Source: Streptosporangiaceae bacterium (GTDB lineage: Bacteria; Actinomycetota; Actinomycetes; Streptosporangiales; Streptosporangiaceae). Taken from it: a DNA stretch of 37,591 bases. The notes under the pieces were generated by a model. It was not told the origin of the DNA. It was given only the letters and a program-made list of their open reading frames with translations, and did not search any database. The DNA lies in assembly GCA_030039155.1 (NCBI GenBank), contig JASHQL010000128.1, forward strand, positions 1 to 37,591. Reading direction: 5' to 3'. This document shows, one piece after another, positions 9,910 through 18,393 of the stretch. Numbering within the stretch: position 1 is the first letter of the stretch; the number at the start of each line of letters is the position of its first letter. The translations under genes were made by a program, and so were the position numbers.

Positions 9910-9945
9910 GCTGGCCCCCAGACGCTCCGGCGCGAGGGGGCCAGC
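9910..9945 (+). terminator. Hairpin after permease gene
   Basis: GCTGGCCCCC / GGGGGCCAGC, perfect 10-bp arms with 16-nt loop, 10 nt after the stop. Confidence 0.6.
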
Positions 9946-9993
9946 GGTGGTTTGAGGCATCAGCCCTGGAACGCACGATGAAGGAGCACCACG

Positions 9994-12414
9994 ATGGAGC
10001 ACTACGACAAGTACCCGGTCCTGCTTGCCGAGCATGAGCTCGGCACCGGATCGGCAATCGACACCGCTACCATGGCGCTGGCATCGGCACTGACCGACCG
10101 CGGCCTGCGGGTGATCACCGCGCGGACGGCAGCGGACGCCAGCTTCGCCATCGCCGCGCACGCAGGCCTCGGTACCGTGCTGCTCGACTGGGACCTGTTC
10201 GACTCCGAGCGCGAGTTGCACGCCCTGCTCGACCAGATCCGCAAGGTGAGCGAGGAACTGCCGGTGTTGCTGCTGGCCGAGCGCGCGGATGTGGAGGGCA
10301 TCCCGCTGTCGGTTGCCGAGCGCACCGACGGGTTCTTCTGGCTGCACGAGGACACTCCGGAGTTCGTGGCAGGCCGGATCGAGCGGCTCGTCCAGGGCTA
10401 CGCCGACCGGCTGCTCTCGCCGTTCTTCGGCGCGCTGAAGCGCTACGTCGACGACTACAACTGGACCTGGTGCTGCCCGGGCCACAACGGCGGCATGTTC
10501 TACCGGAAGACCCCGCTCGGCCGGGCGTTCTTCGACTACGTTGGCGAGCCGTTCCTGCGCGGCGACCTGTGCAACGCGGCGCCGGAACTGGGCTCGATCC
10601 TGCAGCACCAGGGCCCGGTCGCCGACGCCGAGCGTAAGGCCGCTGAGGTGTTCGGCGCTGAGCGCACGTACTTCGTGCTGAACGGCACGTCCACCTCGAA
10701 CAAGATGGTGACGATGTCCCTGCTCACGCCGGGCGACCTGGTGCTGTTCGACCGCAACTGCCACAAGTCGAACCACCACGGCGCGCTGATGATGGCCGGG
10801 GCGATCCCCGTGTACCTGAACCCGACCAGGGACGCCAACGGCATCATCGGCCCGGTTGACCACCGGTTCCTTGACGAGGACTACATCCGCGAGCAGATCA
10901 GGCGCAACCCGCTGGTCACCGACCAGGACGCCTGGCAGCGGCCGCGCCCGTTCCGGCTGGCGATCCTCACCAACACCACCTACGACGGCGTCTGCTACAA
11001 CGAGCGCGAGGTGCTGGACAAGATCGGCCGGCTGTGCGACTACATCCTGTTCGACGAGGCCTGGATGGCCTATGCCAAGTTCCACCCGCTGTTCGTCGAC
11101 CGGTACGGCATGGCGCTGACCGGCCTCGGGCCCGACGACCCCGGCATCTATACCACCCAGTCGACGCACAAGTGCCTGGCCGGCATGTCGCAGGCCTCGC
11201 AGATCCACGTCAGGGACAGCCACCTGCGCGGCCAGCGACGCGAGGTCGGCCATGACCGGTTCAACGAGGTGTTCATGATGCACACCTCGACCTCGCCGCA
11301 GTACAACATGATCGCCTCGCTCGACGTCGGCGCGCAGATCATGCGCGGCCGTCCGGGCTTCGCGCTGGTGGACGAGGCGGTCAGGGAGTCCATCGCGCTG
11401 CGCAAGCAGGTCGAGCGCTACCACGATGAGCTGGCCGCCCGGGCGGCGGACGGCGACCACGCCGGGTGGTTCTTCGACATCTTCGGCCCGCACCAGGTCA
11501 CGGTCACGCCGGAGCAGCTCACCGCTGCTGCCACCGAGCCGTACCTGGACCTGCAGGTGCGCGAGGCGCTGGCGAAGGCCACCGCGGATGGCGGCTTCGC
11601 CGCGACGGCGTGGCGGGAGGTGCCGGACGACATCCTGGCCAGCGTGCCGGAGTGCTGGATGTTCCACGACGGCGACGACTGGCATGACCTCACCGGGCTC
11701 GCGCCCGGCTACGTCATGCTCGACCCCACCAAGTGCTCGCTCACCACGCCGGGCATCGAGGGCGGCCGCAGGTTCGCCGAATCCGGCATCCCGGCAGCCG
11801 TGCCTGCCGCGTTCCTGCGCGCCCGCGGCATCGTGAACGAGAAGACCAGCTTCTACACGATCTTGTTGCTGGTCACTCCGGCCATCGAGCGCGGCAAGTC
11901 CGGCACGCTGCTGTCTGAGCTGCTGGACTTCAAGCGCGGCTACGACCACGACGCCATGGTCGGTGACGTGCTGCCCGCGCTCGCCGAGGCGTACCCGGAC
12001 CGGTACGGGAAAGCCGGGCTGCGCGAACTGTGCGACGAGATGCACGCGGTGTTGCGCGACCGCAATGCCGACCAGCTGCAGAAGGCGGTCTACAACGCCG
12101 AGCACGAGCCCGAGCCGGTGCTGTCCCCGGTGGACGGCCACACGGCCATGCTTCGCGGCAACTGCGAGCTGGTCCCGCTCGGCGAGCTGGCCGGCCGGAT
12201 CGCGGCAAGCCTCATCGTGGTCTACCCGCCAGGCATCGCGATCATGGTTCCGGGCGAGCGGTTCGCCGCGGACTCGGCAGCGGTGGAGTACCTGCGGCTG
12301 TTCGAGGAATGCGACAACCGGTTCCCCGGCTTCGAATCGGAGATGCAGGGCATCTTCCCGCGCCGCGACGAAGACGGCCGGCTGCGCTACTACACCTACG
12401 TGGTCAAGGAGTAG
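9994..12414 (+). CDS. Orn/Lys/Arg decarboxylase, second paralog
   Basis: WCCPGHNGGMFYRKTPLGRAFFDYVGEPF, LNGTSTSNKMV, FDEAWMAYAKFHPLF, QSTHKCLAGMSQASQIH; RBS GGAGC before ATG. Confidence 0.88.
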   Translation: MEHYDKYPVLLAEHELGTGSAIDTATMALASALTDRGLRVITARTAADASFAIAAHAGLGTVLLDWDLFDSERELHALLDQIRKVSEELPVLLLAERADVEGIPLSVAERTDGFFWLHEDTPEFVAGRIERLVQGYADRLLSPFFGALKRYVDDYNWTWCCPGHNGGMFYRKTPLGRAFFDYVGEPFLRGDLCNAAPELGSILQHQGPVADAERKAAEVFGAERTYFVLNGTSTSNKMVTMSLLTPGDLVLFDRNCHKSNHHGALMMAGAIPVYLNPTRDANGIIGPVDHRFLDEDYIREQIRRNPLVTDQDAWQRPRPFRLAILTNTTYDGVCYNEREVLDKIGRLCDYILFDEAWMAYAKFHPLFVDRYGMALTGLGPDDPGIYTTQSTHKCLAGMSQASQIHVRDSHLRGQRREVGHDRFNEVFMMHTSTSPQYNMIASLDVGAQIMRGRPGFALVDEAVRESIALRKQVERYHDELAARAADGDHAGWFFDIFGPHQVTVTPEQLTAAATEPYLDLQVREALAKATADGGFAATAWREVPDDILASVPECWMFHDGDDWHDLTGLAPGYVMLDPTKCSLTTPGIEGGRRFAESGIPAAVPAAFLRARGIVNEKTSFYTILLLVTPAIERGKSGTLLSELLDFKRGYDHDAMVGDVLPALAEAYPDRYGKAGLRELCDEMHAVLRDRNADQLQKAVYNAEHEPEPVLSPVDGHTAMLRGNCELVPLGELAGRIAASLIVVYPPGIAIMVPGERFAADSAAVEYLRLFEECDNRFPGFESEMQGIFPRRDEDGRLRYYTYVVKE

Positions 12415-12422
12415 GCCGGACC

Positions 12423-12463
12423 GCCGAACGTCCTGCCCATCAGCCTCGGGCAGGACGTTCGGC
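12423..12463 (+). terminator. Perfect 16-bp hairpin downstream of decarboxylase 2
   Basis: GCCGAACGTCCTGCCC - 9 nt - GGGCAGGACGTTCGGC; no T-tract. Confidence 0.6.
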
Positions 12464-12583
12464 CTGACCAGCCGGGCAGGACGCAGGTCGCGCGGCTGGG
12501 TGACATCCGGCCCTACCGGCAGGGTGCGGCAAGGCGTGAGCTGGTGGTGACATCGAGGACCAGCGGTTCAGGGGGAGGGCGTC

Positions 12584-13042
12584 ATGACCGAGTCAGCATC
12601 GATCATCGGCGCGCAGCAATTTCTGCGCACGATGCCAGCGGCCTACGTCGAGCGGCTGGCGGCCGTCGGCACGCACATAAGCCTGCCTGCCGGGCACCGG
12701 TTGTTCGAGGAAGGCGGGCCCGCGGACAAGTTCTGGCTGATCGACGCCGGGCAGGTCGCACTCGACGTGCTGATCCCAGGCGACGGCCGGGTGACCATCG
12801 AACGGCTCGGACGCGGCGACGTCGTCGGCCTGTCCTGGTTGCAGCAGCCGTACCAGTGGCGGTATGGCGCCATCACCACCCAGCCGATGCAGGCGTTTGA
12901 GTTTGACGCCAGGCAGGTGCGTGCGGCGTGTGAGCAGGACCCGGCCTTCGGCTACGCGATCGTCTTGCGGTTCATGGCGGTGGCGGCGCGCCGGCTGCAG
13001 GCGACCAGGGCACGCCTGACGGCGGCCTGCGCGGCCGCCTGA
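12584..13042 (+). CDS. Stand-alone cyclic-nucleotide-binding (Crp-like) domain protein, no HTH
   Basis: LPAGHRLFEEGGPADKFWLIDAGQVALDVLIPGDGRVTIERLGRGDVVGLSWL; only 152 aa, no C-terminal DNA-binding domain. Confidence 0.8.
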   Translation: MTESASIIGAQQFLRTMPAAYVERLAAVGTHISLPAGHRLFEEGGPADKFWLIDAGQVALDVLIPGDGRVTIERLGRGDVVGLSWLQQPYQWRYGAITTQPMQAFEFDARQVRAACEQDPAFGYAIVLRFMAVAARRLQATRARLTAACAAA

Positions 13043-13046
13043 CACG

Positions 13047-13092
13047 GCCGGCCGCCTGACAGGGCCGGCCGCCTGACAGGGCCGGCCGCCTG
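13047..13092. repeat. 17-bp tandem repeat (GCCGGCCGCCTGACAGG), about 2.7 copies
   Basis: Units at 13047-13063 and 13064-13080, partial at 13081-13092; a degenerate copy overlaps the preceding stop codon. Confidence 0.8.
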
Positions 13093-13102
13093 GCCCGCGC
13101 TG

Positions 13103-13708
13103 TTAGCCGGCCGACCGCCTGCGGGTCCACTGCGGCTCGACCGCCCGCCAGGCGCGGCCCCATGCGGCCAGGCTGCACCTGGTCATGCAGGCCCGAATGA
13201 CACCAGCGCAGGCCAGCAGCACAAGCCCGAGTACCAGCGTCGCGGCGATCTCCGCCAGCCGCACGTTGTGATCGACCTCGACCGCGGACAGCGGCTGCCG
13301 CGGCCGGTCCGCGTTGTCGAGCCAGATCCGCACGGTCTTGCCCTTGGCTGTTCCTGCTGCCGCGGGCACCGCACCGACGTGACTGCGCCCGCCCACCGTC
13401 CACTTCGCCGGCGTCCAGCTATAGACCTGGCCCATGCCAGGAACGTCGGAGCCGGGCGCCCGCTGCAGCAGGACGGCTACCGCGGGCCGCCACGACCGCT
13501 GGCTGAGCTGCTGCTGCAGGTCAGCCTGGTGGACCAGGCCGCCAGCCAGGCCAGCGGCCAGCGGCGTGAGCAACGCCCAGCCGATGATGGCGGCCGGAAA
13601 AAGCCAGGCCCTCACCCGGTCGCTGCGGCGCAGCAGCTGGTTGCCGTCAACGGCAAGCCGCTGTGCCAGGCGTGCTCGCCATGTGGGCTGCCTGCTCATT
13701 GTCGTCAC
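13103..13708 (-). CDS. Rv1733c-like two-TM membrane protein
   Basis: N- and C-terminal TM segments around a soluble middle region (WTPAKWTVGGRSHVG...GKTVRIWLDNADRPRQPL). Architecture recalled from Rv1733c. Confidence 0.7.
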   Translation of the reverse strand: MTTMSRQPTWRARLAQRLAVDGNQLLRRSDRVRAWLFPAAIIGWALLTPLAAGLAGGLVHQADLQQQLSQRSWRPAVAVLLQRAPGSDVPGMGQVYSWTPAKWTVGGRSHVGAVPAAAGTAKGKTVRIWLDNADRPRQPLSAVEVDHNVRLAEIAATLVLGLVLLACAGVIRACMTRCSLAAWGRAWRAVEPQWTRRRSAG

Positions 13709-13803
13709 CCAGCTGCCGCTAGCAGGTCCGGTGCGCGACCGGCTGGTGCCAGCATCACCCGGTCCCCGCGGGCGCCGTCAGGGCCGATCGGCCCGCCATC
13801 GCA

Positions 13804-13815
13804 AGACCTTTGGCC
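13804..13815 (-). promoter_or_regulatory. DosR-like box upstream of Rv1733c-like gene
   Basis: AGACCTTTGGCC, about 95 nt upstream of the 13708 start. Confidence 0.45.
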
Positions 13816-13827
13816 GGACTGGCCAGG

Positions 13828-14295
13828 TCAAGCACGGCCGGGCTCACCGCGAACGATGACGATCGGGCATGGCGAGTGATGCGCGCAGTGCTGGCTGACC
13901 GAGCCAAGCAGCGCGCCGGCGAACCCGCCGTGCCCGCGGCTGCCCACTACCAGCAGGTCAGCGTGCCCGGCCTCGTGGAGCAGCACTTCTGGCGGGTAGC
14001 CCTGCCTGATGGTCGTGCTGACCTGGACCGCGCTCGCCGGGTCCACGGCGGCCGCGATCGCCGCGCTCGCGGTCTTGGCGGCCAGTTCCGCAAAGTCGGC
14101 GGTTTCCAGCGCTGCCACCGGCGCCCATGAGTATCCGCCGAGTACCGCGGGAATCTGCCAGGCCGTGACGACCTCGACGGAGCTGCCGGTCAGTTCGGCT
14201 TGGCGCACCGCCCAGCGCAGGGCGGCACGTGACGGAGCCGATCCGTCGACGCCCACGACGATTGCCCGGTGCTGACCGGCCTGCTGCTCGGTCAT
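13828..14295 (-). CDS. Universal stress protein, ATP-binding type
   Basis: IVVGVDGSAPSRAALRWAVRQA...LLVVGSRGHGGFAGALLGSVSQHCAHHSPCPIVIV (G-2X-G-9X-GS). Confidence 0.9.
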   Translation of the reverse strand: MTEQQAGQHRAIVVGVDGSAPSRAALRWAVRQAELTGSSVEVVTAWQIPAVLGGYSWAPVAALETADFAELAAKTASAAIAAAVDPASAVQVSTTIRQGYPPEVLLHEAGHADLLVVGSRGHGGFAGALLGSVSQHCAHHSPCPIVIVRGEPGRA

Positions 14296-14326
14296 CGAAT
14301 CCTCCTTCGGCTGGACCGGCCCGCGG

Positions 14327-17056
14327 CTAGCGGAGCCGGCGCAGGTATGGGTCGTAGGGAACTGCGGGCGCGATCCTGATCCGCGCGTCCACGGCGAACA
14401 CCGCGTCCGGCCTGGCCAGCACCGGGTTCAGGTCCAGCTCGGCGATCTCGGCGAAGTCGTCCGCCAGCCTCGACACCCGCAGCAGCAGGTCCGCCAGCGC
14501 CGCGGTGTCGACCGGAGGTGATCCGCGGTGCCCGAGCAGCAGCGGGGAAGCATGCACGCCGTGGATGAGGTCCTCGGCATCAGCCCTGGTCAGCGGGGTG
14601 AGCCTGGCCGCGTGGTCGCCAAGGACCTCGGTGGCAACCCCGCCGAGACCGAACACCACCAGCGGCCCGAACACCGGCTCCTGCACGACCCCGACCAGCA
14701 CCTCGGTGCCGGTCAGCATCGGCTGGACCAGCACCTGGCGAAGGCGTGCGCCGAACGACGCGGCGAGCTCACGGTAGGCCCCGGCGACGTCCTCTTGCCG
14801 CAGGTCGAGCCGGACTGCGCCAGCGTCGGTCTTGTGCACGATGCCCTCGGCATCGGCCTTCAGCACGATGCGGCCGTCGTATTCGGCCGCGGCGGCGATC
14901 GCTGCCGCCTCGCCCCGGACAGCCTTCGTGGGCACGAGCGGGATCTGGTAACAGCCAAGCAGCTGGGCCGCGTCTGGTCCGGGCAGCCAGCCGCCGGCCG
15001 GCTGCGCGATCAGGAACGCCGAGATCAGCTGGCGGGCACCTGCCGCGTCGATGCCCGGCAGGTCAGGCAGTGGTGCCCGCTGGCGCGACCGCCAGGCGCC
15101 GTACCGCGCCGCGCGGGCAAGCGCGCCCGCGGCAGTCTCCGGGTAGGCATAGGCAGGGACGCTGCGGACTGCCGCTGCTTCACCACCGGGGCCGGCCGCC
15201 TGGCCGGCACCTTCACCCGCATCGGCCGGCCCCAGCGGCGGCGCCGGCACGGGCAGCAATCGCACCGCATCGGCCTGGTCAAGCACCGCAAGCGCAACCG
15301 GCTTGGTCAGGCCGGCCGCGAGCGTCGCGGCAGTCAGGTCGGCGATCGCCGTCGGCACCACGATCACCAGGACCGCATCGACCGCGTCGTCAGCCGCGAC
15401 CTCGCGCAGGCATCCGGCGAACGTGTCAGGCCCGACGGCTGCGCTGGTGTCCACCGGATTGGCGACGGCCGCGCCCGGCGGCAGCAGCCTGGTCAGCTTG
15501 CGCCGCGTGCCGCTGCCCAGCGCGGTGACCTGCAGCCCGCTATCCGCGCATGCGTCCGCGGCCAGCACGCCGGCGCCGCCTGCGTTGGACACGATCGCGA
15601 CCCGGTTGCCGGCCGGGCAAGGCTGGCAGGACAGCAGCGCGGCTGCCTCGATGCACTCCCCCAGGCTGTGCGTCGCGATGATGCCGGCCTGGCCGAACAG
15701 GGCCTCCTGGGTGACCACGGGCGTGGCGACCGCGGCGGTGTGCGAAGCCGCCGCCCGCTGGCCGGCCGCGGACCGGCCGCTGATCACCGTGAGCACGGGC
15801 AGCTGCTTGCCCAGCCTGCGGGCGGTGCGCGCGAATGCCCGCGGGTTGCCGAATGACTCGACGTACAGCACGGCGAGCCTGGACGACCCGTCCTGCTCCC
15901 ACCAGGTCAGCAGGTCGTTGCTGGACACGTCGAACTTGTCGCCGACCGAGGCAAAGGAAGAGACGCCGATGCCCAGCCTCGACATGTGCTCGAGCAGCGC
16001 GATGCCCACCCCTCCTGACTGCACCACAAGACCCGCCGTTCCGGCGGCCGGCGGATGCGCGCCGAAGGTGGCATTGAGGCGCAGTGCGGGCACCGCGACG
16101 CCGAAGCAGTTCGGGCCGACCAGGCGCATGCCGTACCTGCGGCAGATCGCCAGCAGGTCGGCCCCCGCACTGCCCAGGCCGGCGGTGATCACGACAAGCG
16201 CACGGACCCCGGACCGGCCGCAGTCGGCCGCCACCGCCGGAACCGCCGCCGCGGGCACCGCCACGACCGCCAGGTCGACGCCGGCGGGCAGGTCGGCGAC
16301 CGAATGACGGCAGTGCAGGCCCTCCATCGAGGTGGCATGCGGGTTCACCGGGTAGACGTTGCCCTGATAGCCGCCGGCCACGATGTTGTGCAGGATCTCC
16401 CGGCCCACGGTGCCGCGCCGGTGGCCGGCCCCGATCACCGCGATCGAGGCGGGCTGCAGCAGTGGCCGCAGGCTTGCCACATCGGCCCGGCTCGCCCGAG
16501 CCGCAACCTTGTCCAGGTAGGCATCGAGCCGGTCGTCGTCGGCTCCTGGCAGCGGCATGTCAAGCCGCACCACGCCATCGGCGTAGTGCCGCTCCACCGG
16601 CAGCCCGGCATCGGCGAACACCCGCTGCATGGCGTAGTTGTCAGGCAGCGTCTCGGCGGCGAATGCGTGCAGGCCGCGCTGCCGCGCCCGCGAGACCAGG
16701 TGCTCGAGGAGCAGGGTCGCGACGCCCTGGCCGTGCATGTCATCGCGAACCGCGAACGCGATCTCGGCGATGCCGGGCCGCTGGGTCGACTCGTAACTGG
16801 CGACACCGACGAGCCTGCCGTCCAGCCAGGCCAGCAGTGCCGCGTGGTCATCATCAGCCGCCCGGCACACCCTGGCCGCCTCCGCCAGCGCGACGTTCTG
16901 GCCGAGGCCGAAGAACCGGAAGTACCGGTTGTCCGCCGACATCTGCTCGTGCATGGCGCGTACGGCGTCGCCGTCCGCTGGAGTGGCCGGCCTGATCCGC
17001 ACCGTCCGGCCGTCAGCCAGCAATGCGAACGAGCCCGGATTCGCTTCGATGGTCAC
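14327..17056 (-). CDS. GNAT acetyltransferase fused to ADP-forming acyl-CoA synthetase-like protein (Pat-like)
   Basis: N-terminal GNAT (VRIRPATPADGDAVRAMHEQMSADNRYFRFFG...IAFAVRDDMHGQGVATLLLEHLV), then CoA-binding (ASIAVIGAGHRRGTVGREILHNI), SHTAA region and C-terminal ATP-grasp (YDGRIVLKADAEGIVHKTDAGAVRLDL). Confidence 0.85.
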   Translation of the reverse strand: MTIEANPGSFALLADGRTVRIRPATPADGDAVRAMHEQMSADNRYFRFFGLGQNVALAEAARVCRAADDDHAALLAWLDGRLVGVASYESTQRPGIAEIAFAVRDDMHGQGVATLLLEHLVSRARQRGLHAFAAETLPDNYAMQRVFADAGLPVERHYADGVVRLDMPLPGADDDRLDAYLDKVAARASRADVASLRPLLQPASIAVIGAGHRRGTVGREILHNIVAGGYQGNVYPVNPHATSMEGLHCRHSVADLPAGVDLAVVAVPAAAVPAVAADCGRSGVRALVVITAGLGSAGADLLAICRRYGMRLVGPNCFGVAVPALRLNATFGAHPPAAGTAGLVVQSGGVGIALLEHMSRLGIGVSSFASVGDKFDVSSNDLLTWWEQDGSSRLAVLYVESFGNPRAFARTARRLGKQLPVLTVISGRSAAGQRAAASHTAAVATPVVTQEALFGQAGIIATHSLGECIEAAALLSCQPCPAGNRVAIVSNAGGAGVLAADACADSGLQVTALGSGTRRKLTRLLPPGAAVANPVDTSAAVGPDTFAGCLREVAADDAVDAVLVIVVPTAIADLTAATLAAGLTKPVALAVLDQADAVRLLPVPAPPLGPADAGEGAGQAAGPGGEAAAVRSVPAYAYPETAAGALARAARYGAWRSRQRAPLPDLPGIDAAGARQLISAFLIAQPAGGWLPGPDAAQLLGCYQIPLVPTKAVRGEAAAIAAAAEYDGRIVLKADAEGIVHKTDAGAVRLDLRQEDVAGAYRELAASFGARLRQVLVQPMLTGTEVLVGVVQEPVFGPLVVFGLGGVATEVLGDHAARLTPLTRADAEDLIHGVHASPLLLGHRGSPPVDTAALADLLLRVSRLADDFAEIAELDLNPVLARPDAVFAVDARIRIAPAVPYDPYLRRLR

Positions 17057-17158
17057 CGCTCACGCTCCATGCGCCGAGATAGCCCGAGTGCCCGTCCTCC
17101 GCAGTCCAGCTTCTGCTCAGGCAGGGTCCAGGCGCACCGGCTGACCGGCCCTGTTCGC

Positions 17159-17170
17159 GGGACCTTCGCC
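17159..17170 (-). promoter_or_regulatory. DosR-like box upstream of Pat-like gene
   Basis: GGGACCTTCGCC, about 103 nt upstream of the 17056 start. Confidence 0.5.
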
Positions 17171-17171
17171 T

Positions 17172-18206
17172 CTAGCCGGCGGCATTGAGGTGGTGCGGCA
17201 CGAGCACGGCTGGAACCGGACGGCGGGTGCTGACCGCGCTCTGTATCACGGTGCCGAGCCTGAGCAGGAGCTGCGGGTAGCTGCCGTCGCCCAGGTGATC
17301 GCGGATGGCCGCACGCAGCCAGCTGACCTCGATGGGCTGGCTATGCAGGGCGGCAGCCACCCCGGACGCGGCGGCCGTCAGCAAGATGGACTGGAGCGCC
17401 TGGCCTGCGCACACCCAGGCGGTCGGGTCGTCCACGTCGGTGGTCAGCAGGCAGACGACGCCGGCGTATCTGGCGGCTGACACACGTGGCCCGCCCGGGA
17501 GTCCCCACCCCTGGCCATGGGCGAAGTCGCGGCCAGGGAAGTAGGGGTCGGTGACCTCGGGGTGCGCCGGGTACGCCGAAGCCTGCACGCCGTCAAGCCG
17601 CAAGCTGCCAGGCGGTGGCGCCCAGGCCGCGAGTTCGCGGGCATACGCGCTGTCCAGCCGCTCGGCGCGGTCTGCTCTCTGGGTGATGCCGGCAAGCGCG
17701 GACCTGGCCTGGTCGGTGACGGCGACCCGCAGCCTGGTGTCGTACCGGGCGGCGCACGCCCTGAGGGCGTCGATGAGGCCGGCCGGCGGCGGCATCGGCT
17801 CGAAGCCGCCCCGGTGCGTGCGGCGGCGCGTTACCTGGCTGAAGAGCCTGCCTTCGGCTGCGGTCTGCGGGGCCTGACGGCGCCAGCGCAACCTGGCGAG
17901 CAGGAACGGATCCGCCGGATCTGGCAGTATCCGCGTCTCGGGCACATAGCCGAGCGACCGAACCGCGAGCTTGCCGGTGAACAGGGCCGCGCCGCAGCTC
18001 ATCAGCAGCTCGCGGCCGCTCGGATCCGCCACGGTCAGCTGGCGGCTGGTGTCGGTCCGCACGGTGATCTCGGAGCCCTGCGCGGTGAATTGCCACGGCT
18101 GAGTGTTATGCACCGACGGTGCCCATATCGCACTTGCCAGCACGTAGGCAGCCACCTCGTCCGCCGTGTGCGGGGACCGCAGGTCCGGCTCGCTGGTCAC
18201 GGTCAT
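17172..18206 (-). CDS. Acg-type nitroreductase-family protein
   Basis: ASAIWAPSVHNTQPWQFTAQGSEITVRTDTSRQLTVADPSGRELLMSCGAALF; start at MTVTSEPD. Confidence 0.85.
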   Translation of the reverse strand: MTVTSEPDLRSPHTADEVAAYVLASAIWAPSVHNTQPWQFTAQGSEITVRTDTSRQLTVADPSGRELLMSCGAALFTGKLAVRSLGYVPETRILPDPADPFLLARLRWRRQAPQTAAEGRLFSQVTRRRTHRGGFEPMPPPAGLIDALRACAARYDTRLRVAVTDQARSALAGITQRADRAERLDSAYARELAAWAPPPGSLRLDGVQASAYPAHPEVTDPYFPGRDFAHGQGWGLPGGPRVSAARYAGVVCLLTTDVDDPTAWVCAGQALQSILLTAAASGVAAALHSQPIEVSWLRAAIRDHLGDGSYPQLLLRLGTVIQSAVSTRRPVPAVLVPHHLNAAG

Positions 18207-18282
18207 CGTTGCCTCCCTCGAGCTGACGCCAGTTGCATGTTCACTCGACGCTCGCATCGGCGCCGGTGCCGGCGCAGCAGCC

Positions 18283-18311
18283 AGAAGTCCCTGGTCTGCA
18301 GGACCTTCGCC
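18283..18311. promoter_or_regulatory. Two DosR-like boxes in divergent nitroreductase / STAS-PAS promoter
   Basis: AGAAGTCCCTGG (18283-18294, rc CCAGGGACTTCT) and AGGACCTTCGCC (18300-18311). Confidence 0.55.
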
Positions 18312-18393
18312 GCACGCTGGCCTGGGCGGGCACCGGCCCGGGCCAGCTGCCCGCCAGCGTCGTCGGCGAGCACGCACTGTGCCAGGCTGCTGC

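Noticed and set aside
9562-12141. 859-aa minus-strand ORF antisense to decarboxylase 2
   Set aside because: The sense frame has clear PLP-decarboxylase motifs. The antisense ORF is low-complexity Arg/Val/His/Gly-rich sequence typical of a high-GC shadow frame.
14528-15856. 442-aa plus-strand ORF antisense to the GNAT/acyl-CoA synthetase fusion
   Set aside because: Shadow ORF with no domain signature; the sense frame is contiguous across all expected domains.
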